This document shows, piece after piece, positions 1 to 8,081 of a stretch of 12,343 nucleotides of DNA (positions are counted from its first letter, which is position 1; each line of letters begins with the position of its first letter). The stretch is from an uncultured Fretibacterium sp. GTDB taxonomy: Bacteria; Synergistota; Synergistia; Synergistales; Aminobacteriaceae. The position numbers were made by a program, and so were the translations under genes. The notes beneath the pieces are model-generated. The model ran no database searches. It was given only the letters and a program-made list of their open reading frames with translations, and was not told the origin of the DNA. The stretch is from contig CALGGR010000073.1 of the NCBI GenBank assembly GCA_937915755.1, positions 1 through 12,343 of the forward strand. The letters are read 5' to 3'.

Positions 1-736
1 TATGCTTTGCGTAAGGAGTATTCGGCGCGTAGTTGACGTAGAAATTCGTCATGATGTTGTCTGTGTCGTTTCTTGCGACAAGCTCGCCGTCAATGCACTC
101 GATGATGTAGGTCTCCTTCTCGTCTGAAAGCATCCAGTGAAGCCCCCATGTGCCATAACCGCCGTAGATGTCCATGTTCTTCAACAGCTCCACGCCATGA
201 GCGGCGGATTTTGCGTGATCGAGAACGTAGCGGACTACTGCGACAGCATGAATGCGAGGCTTGCCATAGTTGGTCGAGAGCAGGGTGGCGAAGTCCAGAT
301 CAACGGCAGGAGCAACGTTGCAGTTCATGGCCACACCGTTTTCGTTGATGCCGTCAAAAGTCAGGTTCGGCATTACGAGCAACTCAGCTTCCGAAACCTT
401 GTCGACCCCATTGGATTTCAGCGTGAGGATCGCGGCCAGTCCGATGCTTGCGTAACGTCCCTCTTTTGCGGCAACCTTGATGACGAACTCCGGGACATCG
501 GAGTAATCCAGATCCAAATTGCGGCCGTAGAAGTTTCCGTTGCGTACAGCAGAGCACGCGAAGCCAGTTTTGACCTGTTCGCCAGTCGTGAGGTCAGGAA
601 CGTAGTCGGTGTACTCCATGTAGTACAGGTAATCGGCCAGCTTTTCCGGAGCTGTGAAGGTGGACGCTTGAGCCGCTGAACCGCAAGCTATAAGCGCGAC
701 CAAAAAGAGGCTAAACACTTTTTTAGAGATATGCAT
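1..736 (-). CDS. Choloylglycine hydrolase / linear amide C-N hydrolase family protein, 3' part beyond window
   Basis: This Ntn-type amidase is cut by the window edge; 245 residues are visible and there is no stop codon. It starts at ATG 736 with AGGAGG 7 bases upstream. Residues 1-24 form an export signal, readable either as a lipobox (LIAC, Cys18) or as signal peptidase I cleavage after AQA. The family pattern is clear: GFACSAV with candidate nucleophile Cys61, FYGRNLD (Arg72 and Asp75, matching Arg18 and Asp21 of bile salt hydrolases), FDGINENGVAMN around 127-138, LHWMLSD around 199-205 and MTN at 229-231. Family members cleave linear amides such as conjugated bile salts, penicillin V and N-acyl amines through an N-terminal Cys exposed by processing. 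Here about 36 residues separate the signal peptide from Cys61, implying a propeptide. The substrate cannot be assigned. It has its own promoter, so it is probably not part of the upstream operon. Confidence 0.88.
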   Translation of the reverse strand, partial: MHISKKVFSLFLVALIACGSAAQASTFTAPEKLADYLYYMEYTDYVPDLTTGEQVKTGFACSAVRNGNFYGRNLDLDYSDVPEFVIKVAAKEGRYASIGLAAILTLKSNGVDKVSEAELLVMPNLTFDGINENGVAMNCNVAPAVDLDFATLLSTNYGKPRIHAVAVVRYVLDHAKSAAHGVELLKNMDIYGGYGTWGLHWMLSDEKETYIIECIDGELVARNDTDNIMTNFYVNYAPNTPYAKH

Positions 737-787
737 TTTATCTCCTCCTGTAGAATTTTTGCCCTGAGCGGACTCAGAACAGTAGTT

Positions 788-816
788 ATTTTATATTGGG
801 GGTATTTTCCAATCAA
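788..816 (-). promoter_or_regulatory. Predicted sigma-70-type promoter for the choloylglycine hydrolase-family gene
   Basis: On the minus strand there is TTGATT (816-811), a 17-base spacer and TAAAAT (793-788). Transcription would start near 781, leaving a leader of about 45 bases before ATG 736. A 5-bp hairpin (CTGAG/CTCAG, 764-777) lies at the very start of that leader. The match is 4/6 and 5/6 to consensus with ideal spacing. It was found by eye and has not been tested. Confidence 0.55.
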
Positions 817-876
817 AGGGGGTTCCAGATTGGCACACTCAAAGAATGACGGCCTGATTTTGTTGCTGAGGTGAGA

Positions 877-912
877 TAAAATTTATGGCAGCCCGCCACA
901 TGACAAGCTGCC
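877..912 (-). terminator. Terminator-like hairpin after the lipoprotein carboxylesterase gene
   Basis: On the minus strand a perfect 6-bp stem GGCAGC/GCTGCC (912-907 with 892-887) encloses a 14-base loop and is followed by an A/T-rich run ending in TTTTAT. It begins 12 bases after the stop codon at 925, the usual place for an intrinsic terminator. The loop is long and the T-tract is interrupted, so it is only a moderate candidate. Together with the promoter at 788-816 it separates the cluster from the next gene. Confidence 0.45.
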
Positions 913-924
913 CAAAGAACTACG

Positions 925-2565
925 TTAAATGCAATAATACCTGGTCAGGAAATAAGTCCTCTCCCAGTCAAGAATCTTTAGCTCGGACTCCTTTGCCGGG
1001 TGAATGTCAAACTCGTCGAAGATCATCAGCTCCTTGTCCTTCAGGTCATAGAGCGGCCACTCATGAGCCTTGCCGTCTGGAGAATCTTCCGCACTCAGCG
1101 AGGGATTGCCTGTCTTTGCGAACTGAACCCACATCCTGCGCATCGTCTTCGAGAATGTTTCGTCGAATCTTCTTCCCGTAACAAGAGTCTCTTCCGCGTG
1201 ATTGAACACCGTCGAAAGCTCTATCGCATGTCCGCTCCTCATTAACGGTATGGAGGATTCGGGCGTGAAGTAGTAGGTATATGACTTACCGCCGGTCTTT
1301 GTCTGATTCTCCGACATTCTGAACAGAGGCGCGATAAACACGAGCTGATCAAATAGTCGGCTTGTGCTGGAGTATTCAGGGCTTACGTCCTTTGCGTCCT
1401 TGCAAAAGCTCTCAACCAGTGCTCTTTCTTCCTCAGTAAGCTGTGCTATCTTCTTAGCCTTGAGGTCTGCGGCCCACGAATTGTAACTTTCTCCGAAACC
1501 GACCACAAAATAACCCATTTCATCTTTTGTGCAGCCCTGCATGAAGTCCAAATCCTTTGCCGCGCCGTCTGCGTAAGCCTCATACGGATTCAGAGGCAGA
1601 TATCTTCCGTCCCTTTCCGCCCAAACCCGGAGCGTGAGAATGTCTGCTTCTTCCACAAACTTACGAACATCCAGCTTCTGAAGGTCGGCAACGGTCTTGC
1701 ATCCTAATTTTTCCATCAGTTCATTTGTGCAAGCTATGGCCTGTTCTGTAGAGCGCGTAAAGACAGGTGAACCGCTCTGTGCGATGACTCTCTTGAAATA
1801 CTTGTGTGAGCCTTTGATTAACGGAAGCAGGGATACACTGCCGCCGCCTGCCGATTGTCCGAAAATCGTAACGTTCTCAGGATCTCCGCCGAACGCTGCA
1901 ATGTTTTCGTGAACCCACTTCAGAGCCATGATCTGATCCATTAGCCCAAGATTCTGAGCGTCGGGGTAATCCTTGCCGTCAGGGAGGTGGGATAAGTGGA
2001 AGAATCCGAAGACTCCAAGCCTGTAGTCGATTGAGACGAGAATGACATCGGGATTTTCTTTGACGAAATTGCAGCCCTCCTCACGTGGTTCAACCGTTCC
2101 GCCGACTTCAAAAGCTCCGCCGTGAATCCATACCATGACGGGCTTCTTTTTCACGTCGTCGTCTGCTTTCCATACGTTAAGATAAAGGCAGTCTTCACCC
2201 TGAACGTAAAGGGAGGCAATCTGCCACCTGTCATAAACTTGGCAGGGGCTTTTCCCGTTGTAGTACGCCTCGTAAATTCCGTCGTCCGGGACAACGTCAA
2301 CAGGAGCTTTCCAGCGAAGTTCCCCGACTGGCTGTTTGCCGACAAACGGAATGCCTTTGTACGCGATTACGCCCTCAGTTTTCTTGCCAACGAAAGTACC
2401 GTTGATGCACTTGACTGCAAGCGACCTGTCATAATTGCCGTCAGTGATCCGCTTGTTCTCGCCGTAGAGAGTCGTCATTCTCTCTCTCGCCTCGTCCAGT
2501 GTTTCGCCGAAGGAACAGCCGCTTAACATAGCGACCAACAACACAGCACTTAACAATTTACGCAT
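925..2565 (-). CDS. Type-B carboxylesterase, predicted lipoprotein (546 aa)
   Basis: This is an alpha/beta-hydrolase esterase of the carboxylesterase type B family (the cholinesterase/para-nitrobenzyl esterase fold), full length. The N-terminus is a lipoprotein signal with lipobox LSGC (Cys17), so the enzyme should be anchored outside the cytoplasm. Visible catalytic elements are the oxyanion hole HGGAF (148-152), nucleophile elbow GQSAGG with Ser238, an acid in GCTKDEM (Glu349) and the His in SGHAIEL (His446). Cys108 and Cys126 (the latter in EDCLYLN) match the first disulfide of cholinesterases, which fits an oxidising compartment. Start ATG 2565 has AGGAGG 9 bases upstream. From about residue 35 to the end it is closely similar to residues 891-1396 of the upstream fusion protein, with the C-terminal 80 residues almost identical, so the two arose by duplication. 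It is probably co-transcribed with that gene. Substrate unknown. Confidence 0.95.
   Translation of the reverse strand: MRKLLSAVLLVAMLSGCSFGETLDEARERMTTLYGENKRITDGNYDRSLAVKCINGTFVGKKTEGVIAYKGIPFVGKQPVGELRWKAPVDVVPDDGIYEAYYNGKSPCQVYDRWQIASLYVQGEDCLYLNVWKADDDVKKKPVMVWIHGGAFEVGGTVEPREEGCNFVKENPDVILVSIDYRLGVFGFFHLSHLPDGKDYPDAQNLGLMDQIMALKWVHENIAAFGGDPENVTIFGQSAGGGSVSLLPLIKGSHKYFKRVIAQSGSPVFTRSTEQAIACTNELMEKLGCKTVADLQKLDVRKFVEEADILTLRVWAERDGRYLPLNPYEAYADGAAKDLDFMQGCTKDEMGYFVVGFGESYNSWAADLKAKKIAQLTEEERALVESFCKDAKDVSPEYSSTSRLFDQLVFIAPLFRMSENQTKTGGKSYTYYFTPESSIPLMRSGHAIELSTVFNHAEETLVTGRRFDETFSKTMRRMWVQFAKTGNPSLSAEDSPDGKAHEWPLYDLKDKELMIFDEFDIHPAKESELKILDWERTYFLTRYYCI
928..2463 (-). repeat. Diverged direct repeat, copy 1 (stand-alone esterase body)
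   Basis: This stretch is homologous at DNA and protein level to 2646-4163 in the same orientation. Similarity begins at the shared GENK codons (residue 35 here) and runs to the last codons. By eye the DNA is similar over long blocks but clearly diverged, so the duplication is not recent. Confidence 0.85.
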
Positions 2566-2642
2566 AAAAAATTACCTCCTTATATATTTTGTAAGCGAAG
2601 AAGCCTCACGCTTTTCAGACTTCCTCGTTTCCCTGCACGGTC

Positions 2643-5600
2643 TTAAAGCATGTAGTATTTTGTCAGGAAATAGGTTCTTTCCCAATCCACGATCTTAACC
2701 TCAGATTCCTTTGCCGGATGGATATCGAACTCATCGAGGACCATAATGTTCTTGTCCTCAAGGTCATAGAGCGGCCATATCTTCGCTTTGCCGTCGGGGG
2801 AATCTTCTGCACTCAGTGACGGATTGCCGGTCTTTGCGAACTGAACCCACATTTTTCGCATGGTCTTTGAGAAGGTTTCATCATGCGGTTTTCCTCCGGT
2901 CAGTTCAGGATGACAGAACAAAACGGGGACTTCCTCATAATGTCCGGCTTTCATGACCGGCATCGAAGATTCCACCCTGTAGTAATAGGCGTACGATTTT
3001 CCGCCGCCCATTGTCTGGCTCTCCGACATTTTGACAGCCCCGTCAATAAACCAGCTATGTCCGAACAAACGGCTGTCAGGCTCCCAGCTTTCCCCTGCTC
3101 CTTCATTGCAGTAGCTCTCGATCCGCGCTTTCTCGTCATCAGTCAGCAAGTGGGCATACTTCTTAGTCTTGCGTTCAGCGGCCCACGCTTTGAAGTTTTC
3201 CACTCCCCAGTCAAACACGAAGCAGTTCATCTCGTCCTTGTTGCAGCCCTGAAGAAACGCGATATCCTTCGCAGCTCCGTTCGCGTATGCCTCATACGGT
3301 TCAAGAGGCAGAATGCTTCCGTCTCTTACGGGGAAGATGCGGAATGCGAGAATGTCTCCAGCTGTGTCCACCAGCTTCCGGGCATCGACATTCATCAAGT
3401 CTGCAACAGTTTTGCAGCCGAGTGCATTCATCAAGTCATTCGTGCAGGCAATGGCCTCTTCCAACGAATTTGTCTGCGAGGGAGATCCGCTTTGAGCGAT
3501 GGCGCGCTTGAAATACTGCTGAGAGCCTTCAATCAGCGGGAGCATGGTAACGCTTGCACCGCCGGCAGATTCGCCCCAGATCGTAACGTTGTCAGGGTCT
3601 CCACCAAAGCCTGCAATGTTCTCGTGAACCCACTTCAACGCCATTCTCTGATCCATGAGCCCCAAATTCTGCGCGTCCGGGTAATCCTTGCCGTCGGGAA
3701 GGTGAGACAGGTTGAGGAAGCCCAAAGCACCGAGCCTGTACTGAATGGTTACGACTATGACATCGGGATTCTCTTTGATGAACTCGGTGCAGTCAAAATC
3801 CGCTATGTCCGTTCCTCCAGCCACAAAAGCCCCGCCGTGTATCCATACCATGACCGGCTTTTTCTCCGTGCTCTTCCCGTCGGCCTTCCATACGTTGAGA
3901 TAAAGGCAGTCTTCCCCCTGATGTTCGCCGATCTCAAGAGACTGACAGGCGTTTTTCCCGAAGTAATACGCCTCGTAAACACCATCATCCGGGGCAACGT
4001 CAACAGGAGCTTTCCAGCGCAGATTTCCTACAGGCTGCTTGCCGACAAAGGGAATGCCCTTGTAAGTGATGACACTCTCCGTCTTTTTGCCTGCAAAAGT
4101 TCCGTTAATGCACTTGACCGCAAGCGACTTGTCATAATCGCCCTTGATTTTCTTGTTCTCGCCAGCTGACTCTTTTGCTTCCGCCTCAAAGACTTTTTTG
4201 CCCTCGAAGTAAGTAGCATTAGGCTTTGCACTGTGAATCTCCGTTACTGGGCAAGTCAGTACGTCCTTGTTCAAGAGCAGAAAGTCAGCGTATTTGCCCT
4301 CCTTGACGCTGCCCCTTTCGTCCTCGATGAACATTTGTTTGGCACAGTTGATGGTCATGGCTGTGAGTGCTTGTTCACGCGTGATGAGTTCTTCAGGCCA
4401 CCATGGAGTCCCATTCTCGGAGTGAAGCACACCAGTAACCGCAATCTCCATGATGCCAAACGGATCATCGGGACTGCCGGAGAGCGCAGGGTAGTCTGAG
4501 TGCATGGTTACGGGGATTCCGTAGTCGAAGTATGACCTCATGGGATAAGACTTGTCCTCCTGGCCTGCGGGAGTCATGCCATGCTCACGAATATACTCGG
4601 CTGCTCCAATCGGCATATGATGCCACGTTACGCCCGATGTAACATAGATGTTGTGGTCTGCCATGCGCTGATAATCCGGCTCGTTGACATTACGCACGTG
4701 AACCAGCGTATTACGCATCTCGTCCTTTCCGCCGTTGACGAAGGCGTTGACAGCACAGTTGACGGCCTTGTTCCCCAAAGCGTGAATGTGTATGGTCAGC
4801 CCCTTTTCATTGGCCTTGCGTGTGAGGTTGGTAAGTTCTTCTTCCGTCCAGTTGGGTATACCTTGATGACCATCAGGATATAACGGGTCAACAAATCCTG
4901 TGCCTGTTTCAACCGTGCCGTCCATGAGAAGCTTTATCCATCTTGGCATTACGCGCTTGGAGGCGAATTTCTTTGCGTCAACAGCCCTTGCCAGAGCCTC
5001 GTCCATGTCCATCCAGCTCTCGATCTCGTAGGGCAGCCCGGCTACAAAGTGCAGTTTGCCGGCCTTGTCAAGCTGCTGGAGAGCCTTGTAGTAATTGGTG
5101 TTGACGAAATAGTTTCCCCAGCCCTCAGTGTACATCGTGTAGCCCTCTGACAGCATATGACGCTCGATTTCCGCAAGGTTGGCTGTGGCCATGTCAAGGG
5201 TATAGAGGTTATCGTTGTCCAGGAATGAACGCACGTAGGTTTGAGCCTGTTCTGACAGAAAACCATTAGGGATGCCGTTGGCGTCTACCCCAATCTCGCC
5301 TCCGCGCAGTTCTGTCCTGCCCGCAGTGCCGTCTTCCTTCATGATGCCCGCCTTGACCAGCAGGATGGTGTTCGCCAAAGCCTTGTGGCATTCATCGTCC
5401 AAGAAGTACATCGGAATGTCGCTGCATATTGCGTCCAACTGCTGACGGGTAGGCATATTATCCTGGAAGTTCAGCAGTCTCCAGCCCTGCCCAAAGACAG
5501 CCGTTGCCCCCGATTCTCTTGCCTTTCTGACCGCAGCGGGGACTATTTCCGTCATGAACTTGTTTGCATCGTCCTCTAAACCAATCGTCGTGCCCATTGT

Positions 5601-6833
5601 ATTGAGAGCATACCCCAACATATAGTGCGCGTGTCCGTTTCCGCAGCCTGGTATCACAAGCCCCTTGCCTGTGTAGTCGACAACTTCTGTCTTGCCGTCA
5701 ACAAACGCTTCAGCGCCCTTCTTGTCTCCGACGTATACATACCTGCCATCTTTTACGGCAAAGGCTTCGACAATCTTGTTGCCCTCAGCGGTGAAGATCT
5801 TCCCATAGACAACGAGGTCAGCTTTCTTCTTGTAAGCCGCGACTCTCTTCGCAACGTTGGCCTTGATGTTGTTGTAGTAGAACGTGTAGTCGCTCTCATG
5901 CCGCCCATCAGGTCCAAAGAACTCACTCGCAACCGCAGCAAGTTCCGCCGGCATAGGCTCAACTTTGGCGTTCGTTACGACAACACCGCGCTCGGGAGCA
6001 ACCTGAGCATCCGCACCAACGTCGCCGATTTCGAGCGTCCCGGTCTTCTCGTTCAGCACAAGCGAACCCAAGTTCTCACTCGCAGGCGCGTAAGTGTCGT
6101 CAAGTTTCCAGTTCAGTGGGTTAATGCTGATTGCGTTCGGGAACAACACGGCCGTCCGAACGTTCGCCTCAACGTTCTTCTTGCCCTCAGTGTTCCAGCT
6201 GATGATGACACCAGTGTCGCTCTCGCCTGCCGCAAACTTCAAGTGCGGGTTAGCTTCGAGGTAGTCCTTCGTTACAGCGTAACCGATGAGATAGGCTGCA
6301 ACCATTCTCTTGTAATACTCGGGGTGCTCCTTGAAGTACCTTTCCAGAACGATCTTGGCTATGGCTGACCCTTGACTGTGTCCTGCAAGAATGAAAGGCC
6401 GTCCGCCGTTGTAGTTCTCGAAGTAGTAATCGAGCGCGGCGGTTATGTCCTCGTAGGGCTTTCCCAAAAGCGCATCGGCAATGTCTCCGGTCTTCTTCCA
6501 GACTTCCCCGGCGTATCTCAGGCTCGTCTGTCGGTAGTACGGAAGGAACACATTGGTTGATTCCTCGTATGCGCTTGCGTGCAACACATATTGGCCGGGC
6601 GTGTTCTCAACCAGCTCAGGGTTGTCCATCTCCGCGTAATCAGGGTCGCCTTCCTTGAAACCCATGTACTCCGTCGCGAGAATGTAGAACGTATCAACGT
6701 CCTTCGTTATCTCGGGGACTTTGTACCAGCTTTCCGGCTTTGAATAGTCGGGCGCATTTGAGGCCATGACGGCCATCGCTGACGACACTGCCATCAGCAA
6801 AGCTAATAGTATTGCAGTTACCTTTCTGTGCAT
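2643..6833 (-). CDS. Exported three-domain hydrolase: DUF3089 + amidohydrolase_3 + type-B carboxylesterase (1396 aa)
   Basis: One uninterrupted frame carries three catalytic modules. Residues 1-24 are a Sec signal peptide (cleavage after AMA or VMA). Domain 1 (about 26-335) is DUF3089-like: nucleophile elbow GHSQG with Ser153, SWNTEG at 212-217, and a C-terminal HESDYTFYYNNIKANV block offering His312. Domain 2 (about 337-885) is an amidohydrolase family 3 (YtcJ-like) metal enzyme with HAH 401-403, IKLLMDG 633-639, HIHALGN 682-688, His712, Asp780 in MHSDYP and a closing GKYADFLLLNKD strand. Domain 3 (about 891-1396) is a carboxylesterase with HGGAF 999-1003, GESAGG (Ser1089), Glu1201 and His1298. 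Each module keeps its expected catalytic residues, so three activities (two serine esterase-like, one metal-dependent amide/ester) are plausible. Each is normally a separate protein. ATG 6833 has AAGGAG 11 bases upstream. Substrates cannot be read from sequence. Confidence 0.93.
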   Translation of the reverse strand: MHRKVTAILLALLMAVSSAMAVMASNAPDYSKPESWYKVPEITKDVDTFYILATEYMGFKEGDPDYAEMDNPELVENTPGQYVLHASAYEESTNVFLPYYRQTSLRYAGEVWKKTGDIADALLGKPYEDITAALDYYFENYNGGRPFILAGHSQGSAIAKIVLERYFKEHPEYYKRMVAAYLIGYAVTKDYLEANPHLKFAAGESDTGVIISWNTEGKKNVEANVRTAVLFPNAISINPLNWKLDDTYAPASENLGSLVLNEKTGTLEIGDVGADAQVAPERGVVVTNAKVEPMPAELAAVASEFFGPDGRHESDYTFYYNNIKANVAKRVAAYKKKADLVVYGKIFTAEGNKIVEAFAVKDGRYVYVGDKKGAEAFVDGKTEVVDYTGKGLVIPGCGNGHAHYMLGYALNTMGTTIGLEDDANKFMTEIVPAAVRKARESGATAVFGQGWRLLNFQDNMPTRQQLDAICSDIPMYFLDDECHKALANTILLVKAGIMKEDGTAGRTELRGGEIGVDANGIPNGFLSEQAQTYVRSFLDNDNLYTLDMATANLAEIERHMLSEGYTMYTEGWGNYFVNTNYYKALQQLDKAGKLHFVAGLPYEIESWMDMDEALARAVDAKKFASKRVMPRWIKLLMDGTVETGTGFVDPLYPDGHQGIPNWTEEELTNLTRKANEKGLTIHIHALGNKAVNCAVNAFVNGGKDEMRNTLVHVRNVNEPDYQRMADHNIYVTSGVTWHHMPIGAAEYIREHGMTPAGQEDKSYPMRSYFDYGIPVTMHSDYPALSGSPDDPFGIMEIAVTGVLHSENGTPWWPEELITREQALTAMTINCAKQMFIEDERGSVKEGKYADFLLLNKDVLTCPVTEIHSAKPNATYFEGKKVFEAEAKESAGENKKIKGDYDKSLAVKCINGTFAGKKTESVITYKGIPFVGKQPVGNLRWKAPVDVAPDDGVYEAYYFGKNACQSLEIGEHQGEDCLYLNVWKADGKSTEKKPVMVWIHGGAFVAGGTDIADFDCTEFIKENPDVIVVTIQYRLGALGFLNLSHLPDGKDYPDAQNLGLMDQRMALKWVHENIAGFGGDPDNVTIWGESAGGASVTMLPLIEGSQQYFKRAIAQSGSPSQTNSLEEAIACTNDLMNALGCKTVADLMNVDARKLVDTAGDILAFRIFPVRDGSILPLEPYEAYANGAAKDIAFLQGCNKDEMNCFVFDWGVENFKAWAAERKTKKYAHLLTDDEKARIESYCNEGAGESWEPDSRLFGHSWFIDGAVKMSESQTMGGGKSYAYYYRVESSMPVMKAGHYEEVPVLFCHPELTGGKPHDETFSKTMRKMWVQFAKTGNPSLSAEDSPDGKAKIWPLYDLEDKNIMVLDEFDIHPAKESEVKIVDWERTYFLTKYYML
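2646..4163 (-). repeat. Diverged direct repeat, copy 2 (esterase module of the fusion)
   Basis: This is the partner of the repeat at 928-2463. Similarity starts at GENK (residue 891), immediately after an Ala/Glu/Lys-rich linker that ends the amidohydrolase module, so the repeat boundary marks the fusion joint. The signal peptide and first ~17 mature residues of the stand-alone copy are absent here. Confidence 0.85.
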
Positions 6834-6938
6834 TTTTCAATGTTCTCCTTTCGGGATTTTTTGGGTGCACAGTCAGGTAGTTTAGCGATGTCTATCCGTC
6901 AAAACAAGATGGTGCCAAAATGTCAATTGCTAGGGGTG
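6834..6938 (-). other. 105-base gap before the fusion gene; possible weak internal promoter
   Basis: No gene and no convincing terminator are seen. On the minus strand TTGTTT (6907-6902) and TAAACT (6884-6879) are 17 bases apart, a weak promoter candidate that could give the two hydrolase genes expression independent of the pump. A perfect TTGACA at 6926-6921 has no -10 box at proper spacing. Whether the cluster is one transcript or two is unresolved. Confidence 0.25.
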
Positions 6939-8051
6939 TTACATTCTCACCTTCTGTCCCTCATGCAAAATATGCGCCCCAGCCACAACAATTACATTTC
7001 CGTCTCTGAGCTGTTCGCTTGAGATTTCAATGAAGCCGTTGTTATGTGGGTTATTCTGCCTTACGCTGACACGTTTAACGACATTGTCCTCACAACGCCA
7101 CACATATGTCTGGTCGCCGCTCGTAACAAGTGCAGTCTGAGGAACTGTGAAGACTTTTTCCCCGCTCTCTGAATCTGAGATTTCTACCTCGACAGTGGCA
7201 GTCATTCCGGGAAGCAAGGCAACATCTTTCTGCTGAGGCATTACGGCAGTTACCGGGAATGTATTTGTGTTGCGGTCAGCCTGCAAGACAAATTCCTTGA
7301 ACGTCAGAGGGAAAGTCCTTTCAGGTATTGCGTCGAACTTGGCGCGGATTGAATCGGGTGCTGACGACCTAGTTTTCGATGCCCATATAACGTCAGTGTC
7401 CGGGACGTTGAAGACGATTTCAAGCATTGATATGTCCTGAAGAATGAAGATCGTCTGCTTTGCTGTTATGTCCTGAAAGCTCTCGACCATCCTGTCAACA
7501 ATTACCCCGTCAAACGGCGCACGCAGTTCCGTATCCCGTAACGAGTCGCGCACCGCAGTAGTTGCGGCTTTGGCGACGTTCAGCGAGGACAGAGCTACGT
7601 CCATCTGAGTCTTGTATGTGTCGTAAGTCGAGCGCGGTATGACTCTCTGCTTGTAGAGATTCTCGTAACGGTTGAAGTCAGCCTTTGCGTTCTCATACTG
7701 AGCTTGAGCCTGAGCCTGCTGGGCCTGAGCCTGCTTGAGCTGTGTCTGGTAATCGCGCGGGTCTAACGTTGCAAGAAGCTGGCCTTTCCTGACCGAAGCT
7801 CCCTTGTCAACCTGAATGCTCCTGACAGGCCCGGACACCCTGAAGGACAGATCAACGCGTCGTCCTCCCTGCAGTGTCCCGTAGTACTGCCACAAACCGC
7901 CCCTGCCGTTGCTTCTCAGCGTAACGGTCTTAACAGGACGGACAAGCTCTTTCTGTGGAACTTCAGCCTCTTTGCTCCGCATTAACTCAAGCCCACGATA
8001 CGCCCCGAACACCAAGCCTGCAAGGACTATAATCTCGATAAACTTTTTCAC
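6939..8051 (-). CDS. RND efflux periplasmic adaptor (membrane fusion protein), 370 aa
   Basis: This adaptor links an RND permease to an outer-membrane channel. The layout is typical of the HlyD/AcrA superfamily: an N-terminal hydrophobic anchor (about 5-19, with no lipobox Cys), the first half of the lipoyl domain (about 66-98, GPVRSIQVDKGASVRKGQ), an Ala/Gln-rich coiled-coil hairpin (about 100-170), the second lipoyl half (RAPFDGVI at 177-184), then a beta-barrel and membrane-proximal domain (about 205-370). The start is GTG at 8051: the upstream ATG (8060-8058) runs straight into a stop, and AAGGTGAT, which matches the extended anti-Shine-Dalgarno pairing, sits 7 bases before the GTG. It follows the permease gene by 30 bases. 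No outer-membrane factor gene is in the window, so a TolC-like partner must be encoded elsewhere. The exported substrate is unknown. Confidence 0.96.
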   Translation of the reverse strand: MKKFIEIIVLAGLVFGAYRGLELMRSKEAEVPQKELVRPVKTVTLRSNGRGGLWQYYGTLQGGRRVDLSFRVSGPVRSIQVDKGASVRKGQLLATLDPRDYQTQLKQAQAQQAQAQAQYENAKADFNRYENLYKQRVIPRSTYDTYKTQMDVALSSLNVAKAATTAVRDSLRDTELRAPFDGVIVDRMVESFQDITAKQTIFILQDISMLEIVFNVPDTDVIWASKTRSSAPDSIRAKFDAIPERTFPLTFKEFVLQADRNTNTFPVTAVMPQQKDVALLPGMTATVEVEISDSESGEKVFTVPQTALVTSGDQTYVWRCEDNVVKRVSVRQNNPHNNGFIEISSEQLRDGNVIVVAGAHILHEGQKVRM

Positions 8052-8081
8052 TGTTTACATCACCTTTCTGCGGGAAAATTT

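Noticed and set aside
137..679. 180-codon plus-strand open frame at the left edge
   Set aside because: It is antisense to the choloylglycine hydrolase-family gene, whose motifs are unmistakable.
2581..2586. TATATA upstream of the lipoprotein esterase
   Set aside because: It abuts the ribosome site, so a transcript would start at or after the site itself; no -35 box was found.
2593..2613. Small hairpin (AAGCG/CGCTT) between fusion gene and lipoprotein esterase
   Set aside because: Only 5 bp with an 11-base loop, and on the transcribed strand no T-run follows, so it is not a terminator between the two genes.
2883..4169. Long 428-codon plus-strand open frame opposite the esterase module
   Set aside because: It is antisense to a clearly conserved catalytic domain, has no domain signature or ribosome site, and is explained by codon bias of the minus-strand gene.
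5625..6368. 247-codon plus-strand open frame opposite the DUF3089/amidohydrolase junction
   Set aside because: It is a shadow of the coding strand with no recognisable family and no upstream ribosome site.
6921..6926. Perfect TTGACA (minus strand) in the 105-base gap
   Set aside because: No acceptable -10 hexamer at 15-19 bases; a weaker pair nearby fits spacing better.
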